Positions 11,193 to 24,480 are shown, numbered from the stretch's first letter. The stretch is DNA of 60,000 bases from Apostichopus japonicus (GCF_037975245.1 NC_092569.1:2521501-2581500); one strand, 5' to 3'. The notes: generated by a model from the sequence alone, not told the origin. Translations and numbers: made by a program.

Positions 11193-14100
11193 AAGCATTG
11201 CAGAGTATTTACAGCAACAAAGATGAATTTGAAGTCTCTAAAGATAAAGGTTATATCTAAAAATCCTTTTTTTTGTATTCCTTTCATTTTTTACTTTTAA
11301 TTTATATTGAAATTTTTTTAGGAGAGATGAGGATGTGGGGGTATATAGAAGTTAGGACTGACATCCATATTGTGCAAATAAAAAAGGGTGAACCTATACT
11401 TTCATTGGATTTTTTAGTACTGCCATGCACCCTAGTTATATACAGTACTGTTCTATGGTATGCAACAACAAATTTTGAATGTGGGAAGTTGACACACTTT
11501 TAGGATTAAGGTGAACTCAGAAGTAATGGACAGAATGACAAATTTGTTTGTATCTAAATGCTGGTACAGTACCGGGTTAAACATCTACTGTGCTGAGTAG
11601 CTTACCTTTGACATATATATGACTTGTTGAATTTTTTCATGTACCCTATTTGAATATAGTAGCTATGGTGAGCTGACTGGGACTTAAAGTATATCACTCT
11701 TTTAAACCAAGAAAATTGGTTAATATGACATATATTACACAATACCACAATTTATCAGTGCTTTCATAGAAGTTCTATGCAAACATTCTGAACTATTATA
11801 AACCCGGTGCTCCCTGTCCACTCTAAACCCATTGGTGTATATACATAAATCTGGAGGGAGTATATCAATTAGGAGATGTGCAAACAAAGATACCACCCAT
11901 GGAGGGTCATGTGGCATGCTCCCTTATAGCACTCAGCTCTTATAGTACTCCTTGAATGTGTATTCTACAACAACTCATGTCCAAATCTGGCTCCACCACA
12001 TTGCTTGTAAAGCTACACAAACAATGGAATATACAGTAGCTAAGTTGAACATTCTTTCAATGTTTGCCCCAATTTTCAATTCCGAACTTGCCGTTATTAG
12101 TATTTTTGCAAACAATCAAATTGCAGCTGGAACACACACACCTTATCAGGACTGTACATAGAGAAGAGAAGCAGGCTATGATATGATATGATAGGGGTGT
12201 CCACTGTAAGCAATCTATAAGACTCTGACAGTATATGTAGTCACCAGGGTCCATGCAGATCAAAATTTTGGTTAGGTGGAAGGTACATCAAAACAAGTTA
12301 ACTTCCAAGCCTAAGCAATTGTTCTAAAGTTTACTGTAAATACCTGTTATGGTGGTGTTGTGTTATCTCTTTGAACTGACAAAGGGTTTGAATAATATGA
12401 TAGTAGCACCTAGGAGCATTTCACAAGACCCTCCAGGGTTGGTAAATTTTCCTACTATGGAGTGAGAGTTCCAGATCATGTCGAATCTTAATCCTACTTG
12501 TAACTTTGGACTTTAAAACAATGACCTCTGGTACAACTGCTAATAGCAAACATGAAAAAGTCAGTGCAGGATAAATTGTCAAAACCATTCACAATCTTGA
12601 AAACCTGAATCAATACACCACATAACCTCCTAAGCTCAAGTGTGGTGAGATTCAGCAGCTGTAACCGCCTATAATAAGGAACATAAAATTTGTTATGGTA
12701 CATATGTCATATGTTCTTAACATATATTTATATACATGCCAAGCAATATGCAAGATATACACCAAGGAAACAGTTGCAGATTTGGTGGAGGAAATGAGAA
12801 TAGTATTTTGGACACCATTGGAGAATAAAGTTATGCATGCATAATAGTTGCTGTTTGCTAAAAGAACAATTTCTGAGATACTATAATTATTCAAGACTTC
12901 TAATACAGACTTAAAGTTTTACTGGCATATTAAATGGAGTATTCTTGAGTCGCTTCTACCATAATATTTTTTATTCAAACTGCATTGAAAACAAAATTGA
13001 GGAAAATATATAATCATATTAATACTTGAGTTTAAAACCAAGATGTATTTTATTTTATTGTATATATTACTTTATTTTATTCCCAGATGGAAACCCTATT
13101 CTTTGTTTCCAGTTAGCCTCTGAAAACGTATCGGACGAAAGTCAGTCGTCAAGGTCAAAGGTCAGTCTGTCCGTCATTCTTCCTAATGCATACCCATCCG
13201 TTGCTCCAAGGATCAGCATTTCTTCAAATGATTTGAAAAGAGAGGCTCAGAATTCTCTCACGTCCAGTGCGACTGAATTTTCAAAGACTCTTCCTGCCGA
13301 GCCGATGGTGATGGACATTGTGTGTTGGGTTCAAGAACACTTGCAGGAATACATCCAGGAGAATGACTTGAATGATCAACATACCACAAGGTTCAACCAA
13401 GCTGGTGAGAAATGTACAATGTACAAGTAACAAATTATACTTTGTCATAGAAGCAGTCAATAGTAGTATATTGGAGGGTTAATCTGTTGTCATAAGGTTT
13501 TTAAGCAAGCTGGTAAGGAAGTGTAGTAAGAAATGTACAGAAGCATTTTAGGGTAGGCAGTATGTTGGAGGGTTTGTCTGTTGTAATGCACTGGCCAAGC
13601 TTCAATTAAAAAATATTCTATTGAATTGAACAGCCATGGCCAAACAGCATGGTGAGTTTAATTGTTGCTTGATTTACTAAACCACGAAGTGGTATGTCGC
13701 CATCTTTCTATCTTCTTGCAATCAATCATTGCAAAGAAAGAAAAAGACAAGTATATACTTCAGTCATCAAATATTTGCATCCATCAGTTTTGTCAAGTCC
13801 AGTGCAGATTCACTAAAAGGTGGATATTCATTATTTTTTATGATAATTTTATTGGTTGTTTGAAAATTTAAATGGTCTGGTTTGCATATTTACAATTTAC
13901 TTTTGCAATTTACTTTGTGGGTATGTGATTAATGTCATTAATAAAAAAAAGTCAAGAGGTCTATCTTGCTTTGACTGATTGCCACCTTTTTATCCATCAC
14001 ACTCATATCTTTATTAATTGCACCTTAAATTTTCTCAATTGGAACCATTGATTACAATCTCACCATCAGTGGCAATTGTAATATCATCGATTGCAATTTA

Positions 14101-16295
14101 GTGTTTGATTGATTTATTAATTGCACTCCATTGCACCTTACATTGATCGATTGCACTTTCAAATTGCACTTAAACCCTCATTGATCGCAATCTCAATTTC
14201 ATCGGTTGAAATTGTTATTTCATCAATTGCAATTGGACTTCTATTGATTGATTGATTGCACTCCTACCTTGATCAATTGAAATTGAATTTATCATGAATT
14301 CACTACGACTGTTTGCAAATTTCCCTTTAGTGTGATTGATTGAAAGTTATTTTATTGCAATTTTACCTTTACTAATCACAATCGCACTTACTTCTATCGA
14401 TTGCAGTCTTACTGTAATATTTGGGTGAGCCGGCAATAGATGGGAAAACATCTGGAAACATCTGCTTTTTATATAATCAGTAATTATTTTACTCTCTTTC
14501 CACAGACCAAAACTCATTTGCTGTTCTCCACATTGATCACATGAGAGCAAAACAGAGATATCTAAAGACACTCATAAATTGGGCGGATGCTGGACACATA
14601 CTTGGAAGGGTAATTTTCTGCCATCGTCTAATTTTTGTGATTCTCGTTGGCAGTGGTAGCAGTATAAAGGTATGTTTTCATACGCTTAGAGATGTGCTGA
14701 TGTTGAAATCTATTCCTGTTGACCTTGTTAGAAAATCTAAGTAGACTTTCGATAGCAAATCAAGCCACCGTTTTGAAGTCTCTGGTTATGTTGTCGAGAT
14801 TGTACCACTAGATACATATTCTTGTGGAAACAACTTGGTCCGTAAGGACAACATATTCACACAAATTGTTGCCATTTCATGTTGGAAGACAATTGCTATT
14901 GAATCAACATTCCATACAAAGTTTTTACAGAACTCCATGTCAAAATATGTTTTCATTTCAAGTTTAGTTTCTTTTTAAATCCTGTTGACTTTCAAACTGA
15001 AGATTTATGTCAAAATGTTGAGGTTCAATTCCCAACATGTCATAATTTCCTACCAAGGATGTCAAGTTTTCTTGAAACAATACTTTTCCACGTTGAAACA
15101 AGTTTGTCAGAACAGCCAGCATATTCACAAAAGTGTGCTAACATTTTAATTAGGTGATATACAATGGGAACCAAACATCCGTCATAAGATTTTTGTCTTT
15201 GTCCCTGTCAAAATATTTCCTCATTCAAACGAACTTGGCTACTAATTGTCGTTGATATGATGAAATAATTAGTCTCGTCATTTTCTCATAATAAATCATT
15301 TTGTCTTCTTAACTGAAGATTATCAACATGTCGAGATGAAATGTTGAACATATCAACATCATGACGTGAGAGGTGACTTATGTACAATGTGATTGAACAC
15401 TCTCTGTTGTAGGATAGTGAGCTGGTGGTGTGTAACATTGCTCTTATTAACCTAGAGATTACAAATTGCAGCATGTTAGAATGATACAAGTGAATATTTA
15501 AATTTTGCTCTACATATCTTGTAAAGTCCATGTTTCATATCAATGAGAAATAAAGTGTACAAAAGTTTGTATCCTATCACTAATGACATAATATGTTTCT
15601 CTTCTGTGTTTCAAAAAAAGTTGATTGGATTCTAACTTGACTTTTATCATACATTTAGTCATATTTTGCTTCTTCCAATCTGAACCAATAGGATTTTATC
15701 CTCAACCTCAAAACCCAGACGGTGGACGTGGATTCTTGTGGCCGAAACTGCAAAGAAAAGATGATGTCTGTGATATCAGAGGGAACTTTGCAAAATGAAA
15801 TCAGGTAAGACTTAGCTGTGATTCCCAATATTTGTCATCGTCAATTTGATATGTTGAATGAACTGATGAATTTAAAATTAAAAATATTTAATTTTCGATA
15901 TGTGTTACGGGGTATTAACAACTGTATTAGCAACTATTAAAAAACTGCTATCACTGCAAGTTATCTCTCAAAATAAGTAGTAATTTCTATTTTCTATTTT
16001 TATTTTTTTTAGAAAATCACCTATAAATAACCTTTTTTAGTGCGAATGTCATATACTATTGTTTGATGATTTTCTCTTCTGAAATCCCCTGACAAATATA
16101 GATTGTTACCTTGACCATTCAAATTTCTTTCCAAACAAAGCAAAACAGTCAACCATTTGAAATTTGTGATTGTTTATAAAAAAAATTAATGTGATCAATT
16201 CCCATATATTAAGAAGTATCTGATGATAACTTCTTGAAAAGTAAATTGAACTTATCTCATTTACTTTGCTCGTTATCTTTCATCTGGTAAAGAAA

Positions 16296-16326
<31 letters not shown>

Positions 16327-19300
16327 GGATGTCCAAATTTGATCAACTTCATTCTTAGTTTGAGTTATACTCTTGTTTGTTTAGGTTATTAAAGTTGTAT
16401 ATATCGAATACAAGGCACTGCTTAAAGCAAATATGAAATTGTTTGCAGAAAAAGTGACTGAACTAACCAGTCCATCATACAAACAATTTAGTTGAGCTCC
16501 GCAAAAAAAAAAAACAGCAACAAAACAACACAAAATACAATTGGGAAGGGAAAGACATCGTGAGCTCTTTATTTAAGTTATGTCTACTGGTCAAAACTGC
16601 AATAAAGAAATCTTACCGGGAAATTACAAACAAATTTGAAAGAGCTAAGAACGTTTCGGCTAGAATGGTAACCGATCCAGTGATCTCAGGTTTACTACAT
16701 GTCCCTGCGCTCTATCTACTGAATTTTTCAGTCCCTTTGTTTGGGGCGAACCTTATATATTTATAAATCAATTACACAGAGGAGAGGGTGGTGTGTGCTA
16801 TTCAGAAGTCAGTACAGTAGTGCCGAAGACCACTGGTTCAAATCTCGTTCTAGCCAGTATATGTTACTTGAGTTTTGCAAATAAGTGATATTTGCATTGT
16901 ACTAAACATTCCTCCCAATGACAGCTTTTTAACCGTCACTGGCTCTACTTCTGTTATTAAGCAAAGTCAAAAGTGTATTTCGTTGACTATTATCAATGGT
17001 CAGGAATTAGTAAAACAGTGCAGTGCTATAACGTTGTAAGTACAATCGAAATCAAGAACAGAACAATCATCAACATAACGCCTTGCCCGCACAGCGGGCG
17101 TGTATTTCTCTTGCACCGGTTAGCTGCATGAGTAATGTTAGAATATGTTACATATGCACTCCTGCTACCAAGTTTACATACCGCCTGTTTGCTTTATTCG
17201 CCAGGTAGCATAGGTGTTGTACAGATAGGTGTTGTACAGATAACCACCCCCTTTGATTTACATACTAAATTTGTCACCTTCCAATGCCGCTAAAGCATAG
17301 ATAGAACTTTTCGACTGACATACTGTATCCTGCCCACCGTATGATGGCTTCGGCTGGCATTACACCAGCTATGACCATTAAGACATGGCCCTCTACAAGA
17401 GGTGAAAGTTTGGTATACTTCTTCCCAATGCATGTTGGGAAATCTTCAGGTCTCACTTGCACCGTATTGGTTCCTTGCTGAAGCAAAGGAACCTTTGTAG
17501 TCAGGTCGGTGTGTGTGTGTATGTGTGTAATACAGTAAGTTTGTGTGCCTGATAACTCAACAAGGATTAATCAATGCCATACTTGGTGGGTGGGTGGTCT
17601 ATAATGATAAGATAAACCCTATTGATTTTGGTGCTCATATCATGAATATTAATGAGGTCACAGGGTCACCCGTCAAAATCTTCAAATTGCAATAACTTGA
17701 CAACCACAAGATGGAGTTTCTTCAAACTTGATATGGTGATATTGGTAGACCACCTTTACATACTGATGTTGATATCATGCATATTTATGAGGAGGCGGGC
17801 ATGAGGGTTATTTTTGAAACAGAAGTTTGTATGCACAATACCTAGATAAGGGAAAGATTGATCAATAACACACTTGGTGGGTGGGTGGTCTATAATGGTT
17901 AGATAAGCCCAATTGATTTTGGTGTTCATTCATGAATATTAATGAGGTCACAGGGTCACATGTCAAAATCTTCAAATTGCAATAACTTGGCAACTACAAG
18001 TTGAAGTTTATTCAAACTTGGTATGGTGATATTGGTAGACAACCTTTACATGCTGATGTTAATATCATGCATATTTATGAGGAGGCGGGCATGAGGGTTA
18101 TTTTTGTAACAGAAGTTTGTATGCACAATACCTAGATAAGGGAAAGATTGATCAATAACATACTTGGTGGGTGGGTGGTCTATAATGGTTAGATAAGCCC
18201 AATTGATTTTGGTGTTCATTCATGAATATTAATGAGGTCACAGGGTCACATGTCAAAATCTTCAAATTGCAATAACTTGGCAACTACAAGTTGAAGTTTA
18301 TTCAAACTTGGTATGGTGATATTGGTAGACAACCTTTACATGCCTATGTTAATATCATGCATATTTATGAGGAGGCGGGGCTGAGCGTTATTTTTGTAAC
18401 AGAAGGTTGTATGCACAACAACTAAACAAGGGAATGATTGATCAATAACATACTTGGTAGGTGGGTGGTCTATAATGATTAGATAAACCCTATTCATTTT
18501 GGTGCTCATATCATGAATATTAATGAGGTCACAGGGTCACACGTCAAACTCTTCAAATTGCAATAACTTGACAACCACAAGTTGGAGTTTCTTCAAACTT
18601 GATATGGTGATATTGGTAGACCACCTTTACATACTGATGTTGATATCATGCATATTTATGAGGAGGCGGGCTGAGCGTTATTTTTGTAACAGAAATTTGT
18701 ATGCACAATACCTAGACAAGGGAATGATTGATCAATAACATACTTGGAGGGTGGGTGGTCTATAATGATTAGATAAACCCTATTGATTTTGGTGCTCATA
18801 TCATGAATATTAATGAGGTCACAGGGTCACACGTCAAACTCTTCAAATTGCAATAACTTGACAACCACAAGATGGAGTTTCTTCAAACTTGATATGGTGA
18901 TATTGGTAGACCACCTTTACATACTGATGTTGATATCATGCATATTTATGAGGAGGCGGGCTGAGCGTTATTTTTGTAACAGAAATTTGTATGCACAATA
19001 CCTAGACAAGGGAATGATTGATCAATAACATACTTGGAGGGTGGGTGGTCTATAATGATTAGATAAACCCTATTGATTTTGGTGCTCATATCATGAATAT
19101 TAATGAGGTCACAGGGTCAAACGTCAAAATCTTCAAATTGCAATAACTAGAGAATCATAAGTCAGTTTCATCAAACGTGAGTGTGTTATTGGTAGGTAGC
19201 CATGGCGATGTGTGTTGCAATTGATAACATGTGTTAGTATCAGGATGTGTTGCTTTGCATTAGGGTTGCTTTATTTAGGTTACAATTATTGATCATTACC

Positions 19301-20116
19301 ATTTTAAGTGAGTAGGTGAACCTAATTGTTTTTGGTGCTCATGTCATGCCTATTGATGAGTTTACCCGGTGAGGGGTTATATATCAAATTGCAGTTATAT
19401 ACTTATGTGGGAACCATACCTTTGATCTTGAAACTTGGATTATTGATATTTGTAGATAGCAGACACATGCTGATGTGTGCTACAAATGGTTCATGCCTAT
19501 TTATGAAGGGCCATGGCTAGCATTATTTAAGTAAGAACAGTTTGTACACTTAACTTAAGGGAATGCTTCATCATTACATCCTTGGAGTGTTCCCTGTTAA
19601 TCAAATCAATGAGCAGCAGCAAGGAACCATGAAAATGTTTTCATTCTGGATTTTAAGTGCTTAAAGTTATTTTCAATCCTCTGATTTTTACACCTTCAGT
19701 AGATTATTCTGCCATCTTCAACAACCAAACATAAGATAGATTATGATAATTTTCCAAAATGCCATAAAGTACCACTATTAGTAGATCGATTTTAGTGCCC
19801 CTTTTCCTCGACAATGATTATAACCGTTAAGGGCAGGTGGTTCACTTCTCTAGTTGTGATATGGGTACCCATAGGTTGTATTGAATAGAGACAAATATCG
19901 ATCATATGAAGACATCACCTCAAAACATTGTTAAACCTTACCCTGACAGACGATTTTAAAATTTGTCTCGACAGGGAAAGCGGATTTGAGACAGTGGATT
20001 GCAACGCTATGTATGAAGTTGAAGAAATATTTAAAGATTTTTCGTTGGAGAACATTTTCAGAATTTCCATCCGAGGTTACTTTCCTACGAACATGAAGGA
20101 TAGCTTGAAGAGGTGA
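11171..20116 (+). CDS. RWDD3: RWD domain-containing protein 3 (RSUME) homologue, five coding exons
   Basis: Exons 11171-11249, 13087-13404, 14506-14669, 15692-15804 and 19975-20116 join with matching phases (1, 1, 0, 2) into 816 nt, 271 aa; human RWDD3 is about 267 aa. All introns are GT-AG. An in-frame TAA directly precedes the ATG, which fixes the start. Residues 1 to about 118 are the RWD domain: the acidic N-terminal helix (ELSDEIEALQSIY), then the family motif YPSVAP at 62-67, then EPMVMDIVCWVQEHL at 98-112. Exon 3 has VLHIDHMRAKQRYLKTL and exon 4 has QTVDVDSCGRNCKEKMMSV, both matching the RWDD3-specific C-terminal region. Exon 5 (ESGFETVDCNAMYEVEEIF) matches the conserved C-terminus. 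In vertebrates the protein binds the SUMO E2 enzyme UBC9 and raises sumoylation of targets such as IkB and HIF1A; the YPxxxP loop is central to the RWD fold. The function here is inferred from homology. Confidence 0.93.
14008..14420. repeat. Degenerate low-complexity repeat rich in (ATC)GATTGCAATT
   Basis: Within RWDD3 intron 2, many imperfect copies of ATTGCA, TTGATCGATTGCA and CAATTGAAATTG occur at irregular spacing, in both orientations. It looks like a decayed short-unit tandem repeat. It stops about 85 bp before the exon 3 acceptor at 14505. Confidence 0.6.
16298..16330 (+). repeat. (AGG)n microsatellite
   Basis: GATGAGGAGGAGG... run of about 9 AGG triplets in RWDD3 intron 4. Confidence 0.9.
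17469..19627 (+). mobile_element. Repeat element with short terminal inverted repeats and internal 290-bp tandem units
   Basis: Lies wholly within RWDD3 intron 4. The left end reads GGTTCCTTGCTGAAGC and the right end GCAGCAGCAAGGAACC, giving a 12-bp terminal inverted repeat (GGTTCCTTGCTG). The left end is itself a hairpin (GGTTCCTT...AAGGAACC), followed by a GT microsatellite at 17506-17528. The interior is a tandem array. I see no transposase frame and no clear target-site duplication, so the class is unknown. It is probably non-autonomous. Confidence 0.6.
17582..19160 (+). repeat. 290-bp tandem repeat, six units
   Basis: The marker CTTGGTGGGTGGGTGG (and variants) starts at 17582, 17873, 18163, 18453, 18743 and 19033: spacings 291, 290, 290, 290, 290. 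The units from 18453 and 18743 are nearly identical, so the same 71-codon spurious ORF appears at 18523 and 18813. Units 2 and 3 form another similar pair. The sixth decays after about 120 bp. A strongly diverged seventh copy can be traced at about 19320-19605. Every unit carries AGGTCACAGGGTCA. Confidence 0.93.
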
Positions 20117-21000
20117 CATCATGTTCAGTCATGTCTTGAGATGATCGTGAAATAAGGTACTTGTTTGAAATTAAAAATGTCATGCAACAGTCTGGATGAC
20201 ATAACATACAGGGTCTCTAACAGCTGTGACGACACCCTCGTCATATATCACACGGATGATGGAAACTGGAAGTGGCCAAGAATGAAAACATTGTGAAATT
20301 GTTCTCTTTATTTTTTTGGGGGGGGAGAAGAGGGGGGCAATGACTGAACCTTCAACTCTGTTGCCATTTTATGAGTGGAGGATGGGACGGGTTAGGGATG
20401 GGGATGAAGAAGTTTGATGACAAGTTTTGCATCTTGAATGCTAACAGCCTACAAACTGAAGTAAAACAAAAGCCACTCATTTAAATATTTTACAAGTTTA
20501 CTGTATTTTAATTTTTTGGGAGGATTGGGCAGGGTCCCATGACCAGCCACACACTCTCAATTTTCCAATTTTTATCACCCCATGCTTGTAAACATCTAGC
20601 ACCAATTTACATGCTGACAAATTGCAAATTACAAAAAAAAACATCTTTGCCTGCTGATGTGTTTGTGTGTCTAAGAATGTTAATTGTATTACCCTCCATC
20701 ATACACCTCATAACGCCCAACCCCAGCCCACCCTACCCACTCAGCCTTCTAAACAAGAAAATACTCTGACTGCCCTAACTCAACTGACTGGGTACACATT
20801 CATATTGTTGAAAGTAATTCTGCTGGTAATCCAGTAGACATGCTTCTTATAGTGTCCAAGTAAAAGTTACTCAACATATTTGATAGCTATTTCATTTTAT
20901 TTGTGGGTAGTTTTTTTTTGTACTTTACTCACATAAGCACTCAGGATTAATATTCTGATTAATATATTGTTAATATATTGTTAGCTCATATATTGTTAGG
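20117..21000. other. 3' flank of RWDD3, no further gene seen
   Basis: Downstream of the RWDD3 stop there is no canonical AATAAA close by; AATAAG occurs at about 20150. Poly-G and CT-rich patches occur near 20318-20340 and 20700-20750. A short repeated motif, ATTAATATATTGTTAGCTCA, precedes the SINE. Confidence 0.4.
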
Positions 21001-21009
21001 ATTAATATA

Positions 21010-21266
21010 TTGTTAGCTCAGTGGTTAACACCGGTGCCTTTCAATCATAAGGTCCCCGGTTCGAGTCACTCCCAGATTAATGTATGTCGTCCAGTTACAG
21101 AGTTGTTGACAATTAACAATTCATAATCATGGACGTTAAATATGAATGTGAGAGACTGACTTCGGTCAGCTTGCGGCTTTGATAAGCCAATTAGGCTTCT
21201 TTGCGAGTTCCTGCTTGCAGGAGAATCTAATATACATATACATACATACATACATACATATACATA
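21010..21266 (+). mobile_element. tRNA-derived SINE
   Basis: An RNA polymerase III A box (TAGCTCAGTGG, 21014-21024) and B box (GGTTCGAGTC, 21058-21067) are correctly spaced for a tRNA-like head. A tRNA-unrelated body follows to about 21235, then a simple tail of ATAC/ATACAT repeats (21236-21266). The acceptor stem does not pair and the anticodon loop is degenerate, so it is not a functional tRNA gene. The SINE family is not identified. Confidence 0.75.
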
Positions 21267-21445
21267 TTCCAGACTAAACAAGTGTTGTTTCTTTAATATT
21301 TGAATATTTTACTAAAGCAATATATCACTGGAGTAAATGCCAAGTTGTAGGATGAATAAAAGGAGAAAATGTTACCAGCATGCAGGCAAGAAACGTGTGT
21401 GTTTCGGCATCTTCATTTTTTTCTTATTTTCTGTTAGAAATGCAT

Positions 21446-21946
<501 letters not shown>

Positions 21947-22570
21947 TAGTGAAAGTGGTCTCCCATGGATGTGTTCCTAGTAGTTGGCTTTATAGTGCAT
22001 TTTACGAGGTAGGTTCACTATAAGGCTGTAACATACGGTGATGACCCGGCATATATGAACGGTAAATATACAGCCCTGCTTCCAGGAAGGAGCTCTCCTA
22101 ATGGTTACCAGAGGGATCGCTTCTCTTGTCTATATTAATCCTAGAAATCCGAAAAAGTGTATTGACTCATTCATTGAAATATGCATCCATTCATGTGAGC
22201 GATCAGATACGATATGACCTCGCGCAAGGTGTGTATGGGTAAATCAATTTCCGAAGAAAAAAAGTATTGGGTTGCGTCATTGCCGCAGGTTTATGACTTC
22301 CTGGTATGGCATACTTTCTATGACAAAGCTATGACTATATCATATGACTATTAATAACTTTTTTATAAAAGTGATGGCCCGCAAAAAAACAAAAAAAAAT
22401 CTGTCGATTAAGCAATCAATCAAATCCATTCCTGGTATAGCTTGCTTTTCATCGCAAGGGTATGACAATGAAATTATTATCTGAGGGCGGAACTACAATG
22501 CTTACACAATTTTGCTGTACACAATTTAGTCAGCATGGGGGAGCCAGGTTCTATGGTTTTCAACGGAGAT
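21947..22570. other. Intergenic, no feature seen
   Basis: No supported gene. A purine-rich run lies at 22383-22400. Confidence 0.35.
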
Positions 22571-22927
22571 TCATCTGGATTTTAAGGAGGGAAATAGTGA
22601 CAATGTCACTACGATTGTTGAGCCCGTTGGCGATGAAATGAAATATTTCCTGAAGAGTCGCTATTGACGGCGAAAAATAAATTAAATCTGTAGATTACAA
22701 CACGTCCTGATGTCATTGCAAAGACGTCATTGCAATCATTTGAAAATACAATTACCTCAAAGTCATTGTCTGATGGTGGAACTGAAAGAACAAAAGCTTA
22801 TAGCTGGAAGTGACAATGGAGAGAAAATAGAGAAAAAAACAGGGGGAATCAAATAACTACTACCTTTATTGCTTGTCCTCTTGCGTAGAGATAAAACCAC
22901 AAAAAAATCTCCTTTTGTTAATATAAG
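22571..22927 (-). CDS. Tentative 3' end of an unrecognised minus-strand gene (three small exons)
   Basis: Minus-strand exons 22864-22927 (acceptor ATATTTCCCAG, donor GTAGTA), 22756-22781 (acceptor TGTTCTTTCAG, donor GTAATT) and 22571-22660 (acceptor CGTCAATAG) join in phase (0-1, 1-0, 0-stop). They read LILTKGDFFVVLSLRKRTSN, then VPPSDNDFE, then RLFRKYFISSPTGSTIVV..., ending at a TGA. Introns would be 82 and 95 bp, short for this genome. I found no matching upstream exon and do not recognise the protein. The opposite strand of the last exon also has a 45-codon open frame (22529-22667), so the strand is uncertain. Confidence 0.22.
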
Positions 22928-24473
22928 CTGGGAAATATTAAATGACAAAAATTGTTTCCCTTAAGGTTTGGAGCATAATAGTTTGGATGACCTTGAAAGT
23001 GGAACAGTTGCATTGCCACTTGTCATGAATTCATTTGTCAGTCGGAATTAAAACGCAAATGACAACTCTTTCTTTTATGAAATTAATTGCTTAAGCCGAC
23101 ATAAATAAGCTCTGCATTGCAAAAGTTATGTACAGTTAGCAAAGAACTAATTATATATTAAAAGTGTCCCATTCAATCCTCACCCCTGGTCCTCAACTCT
23201 TACAATCACATGGACAGGCTTACAACGTCATCGCTGCAAAACATTTCCTTAATGATTCCATTAATCAAAGACGAAATAACTAGCCTTATTCTACTACCAT
23301 CAACCACCCGGTCCCTCTTATTTAGTCTCCATAGTGACAGAAGGACTACCCCAAATGATGCAAGCAGCAGGCATACGTATGCATGTAATAGAGTTGTGTT
23401 AGATATGTGAACATATACTGCACGTGTAGACTAAGACCTATATACATGGCACGAAGTATGAGCACCAGGAAGCTCAGAATTTATAGGCCTACCTTGTTCT
23501 ACAGAAGTCATATGGAAGCTGCACAACTGTACACAGACCTATGCATGGTTCAGAAACGGTTCGCCAAAGGGTCCGAAGCACCAATGTCCTCACGGTCGGA
23601 AATGTTGCTATAGTTGCGTCCAAAGCACTAAATCCGGCGCTTGTTTTAAGGTCGCAGCGCCGCCGGTTAAGAAAGCGCTGGGTAGCACTTCATGCCCCAG
23701 CTGGGGCATGACGGTAAAGGGTAACCTAGGCTACCCCGGACATCGGGTAAGATTTGTTTTCGTGCATCCCAAACTGTTTATACCCAAGTGATAAACATCA
23801 TATATACGAGACCTAATACAGCTTCATACTCTAAAATCACCTTTATTCTGTAGGTGTACTCTATTAACATATTTTCCTTGTCTATTTTTTTATTTTTTTA
23901 ATATTTTTGCCTTTAATGGGGGTTGTTTTTTACCTTCATATGATCATTGTTGAGTGACCACATCCTAAAACTAAGACTACCTGTCTTTTCGAACAAGGAT
24001 CCACCATTCATTCCAATGTCGTGATCATATCCTTAGGCCTAATTCCTTCATAATGGTCTTTACACTAAATTGTTATGACAATAGCTGAAAATAGTTTTGA
24101 CGCTACGCAATAACACATATTCCATAGACAGCTTAACTTCTGTTTCGTCACGTGCCGGTATAGATTGTAATGAACAGCATTCGAATCAAGAACATGGAGC
24201 GGTCGTGTAATAAACCGGGGATCTTTCGAGAAGTCCCGTCTCCTCAGCAGATCATTTCGGTAAAAATAACTTCAGTTGTAAGGGCAAAGGTTGGGGTACT
24301 ATAGGGTCGAATTAATCATATGAGAGGCAATTTGATTATTTCACTTTAATTTAAAATAAAGACAAACCTGTGACAAGTCGTGACGATTTTATTTCTCGTG
24401 ACGAGGAGATTACGAATGAACTCTTGTTTCAAAAGACTTTTTTATCGGATTTTCTTAAAGGTTCTCCTTCCAC
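22928..24473. other. Intergenic stretch upstream of the cytokine gene
   Basis: No convincing gene. Short ORFs at 23210-23410 and 23407-23613 have no motifs. It contains the 22-bp palindrome at 23690-23711 and a comparatively GC-rich patch at about 23630-23750. A motif resembling an interferon-response half (TTTCACTTTAATTT) occurs near 24338, but one loose match proves nothing. Confidence 0.35.
23690..23711. repeat. 22-bp perfect palindrome
   Basis: TCATGCCCCAG followed directly by its reverse complement, with no spacer. It sits in a GC-rich patch and contains the E-box-like core CAGCTG. Confidence 0.9.
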
Positions 24474-24480
24474 TATAAAA
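24474..24480 (+). promoter_or_regulatory. TATA box of the IL-17-like gene
   Basis: TATAAAA lies 129 bp upstream of the ATG. That leaves room for a transcription start near 24505 and a 5' UTR of about 100 nt with no upstream ATG between the expected start and the true one. A strong TATA box is typical of inducible genes, including many cytokine genes. Confidence 0.65.

Noticed and set aside
18523-19028. Two identical 71-codon frames
   Set aside because: They are successive copies of the 290-bp repeat; the frame has no recognisable domain and is interrupted in other units.
21010-21082. Functional tRNA gene
   Set aside because: A and B boxes are present, but the acceptor stem does not pair, the anticodon loop is irregular and a SINE body with a simple tail follows.
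22529-22667. Plus-strand exon reading WGSQVLWFSTEIHLDFKEG... to a stop
   Set aside because: Needs an acceptor at CAATTTAG and an unseen upstream exon; the opposite strand has better splice support. Kept only as a competing reading.
24210-24240. NF-kB site upstream of the cytokine gene
   Set aside because: GGGGATCTTTC does not fit the kappaB consensus; no better match seen in the proximal 300 bp.
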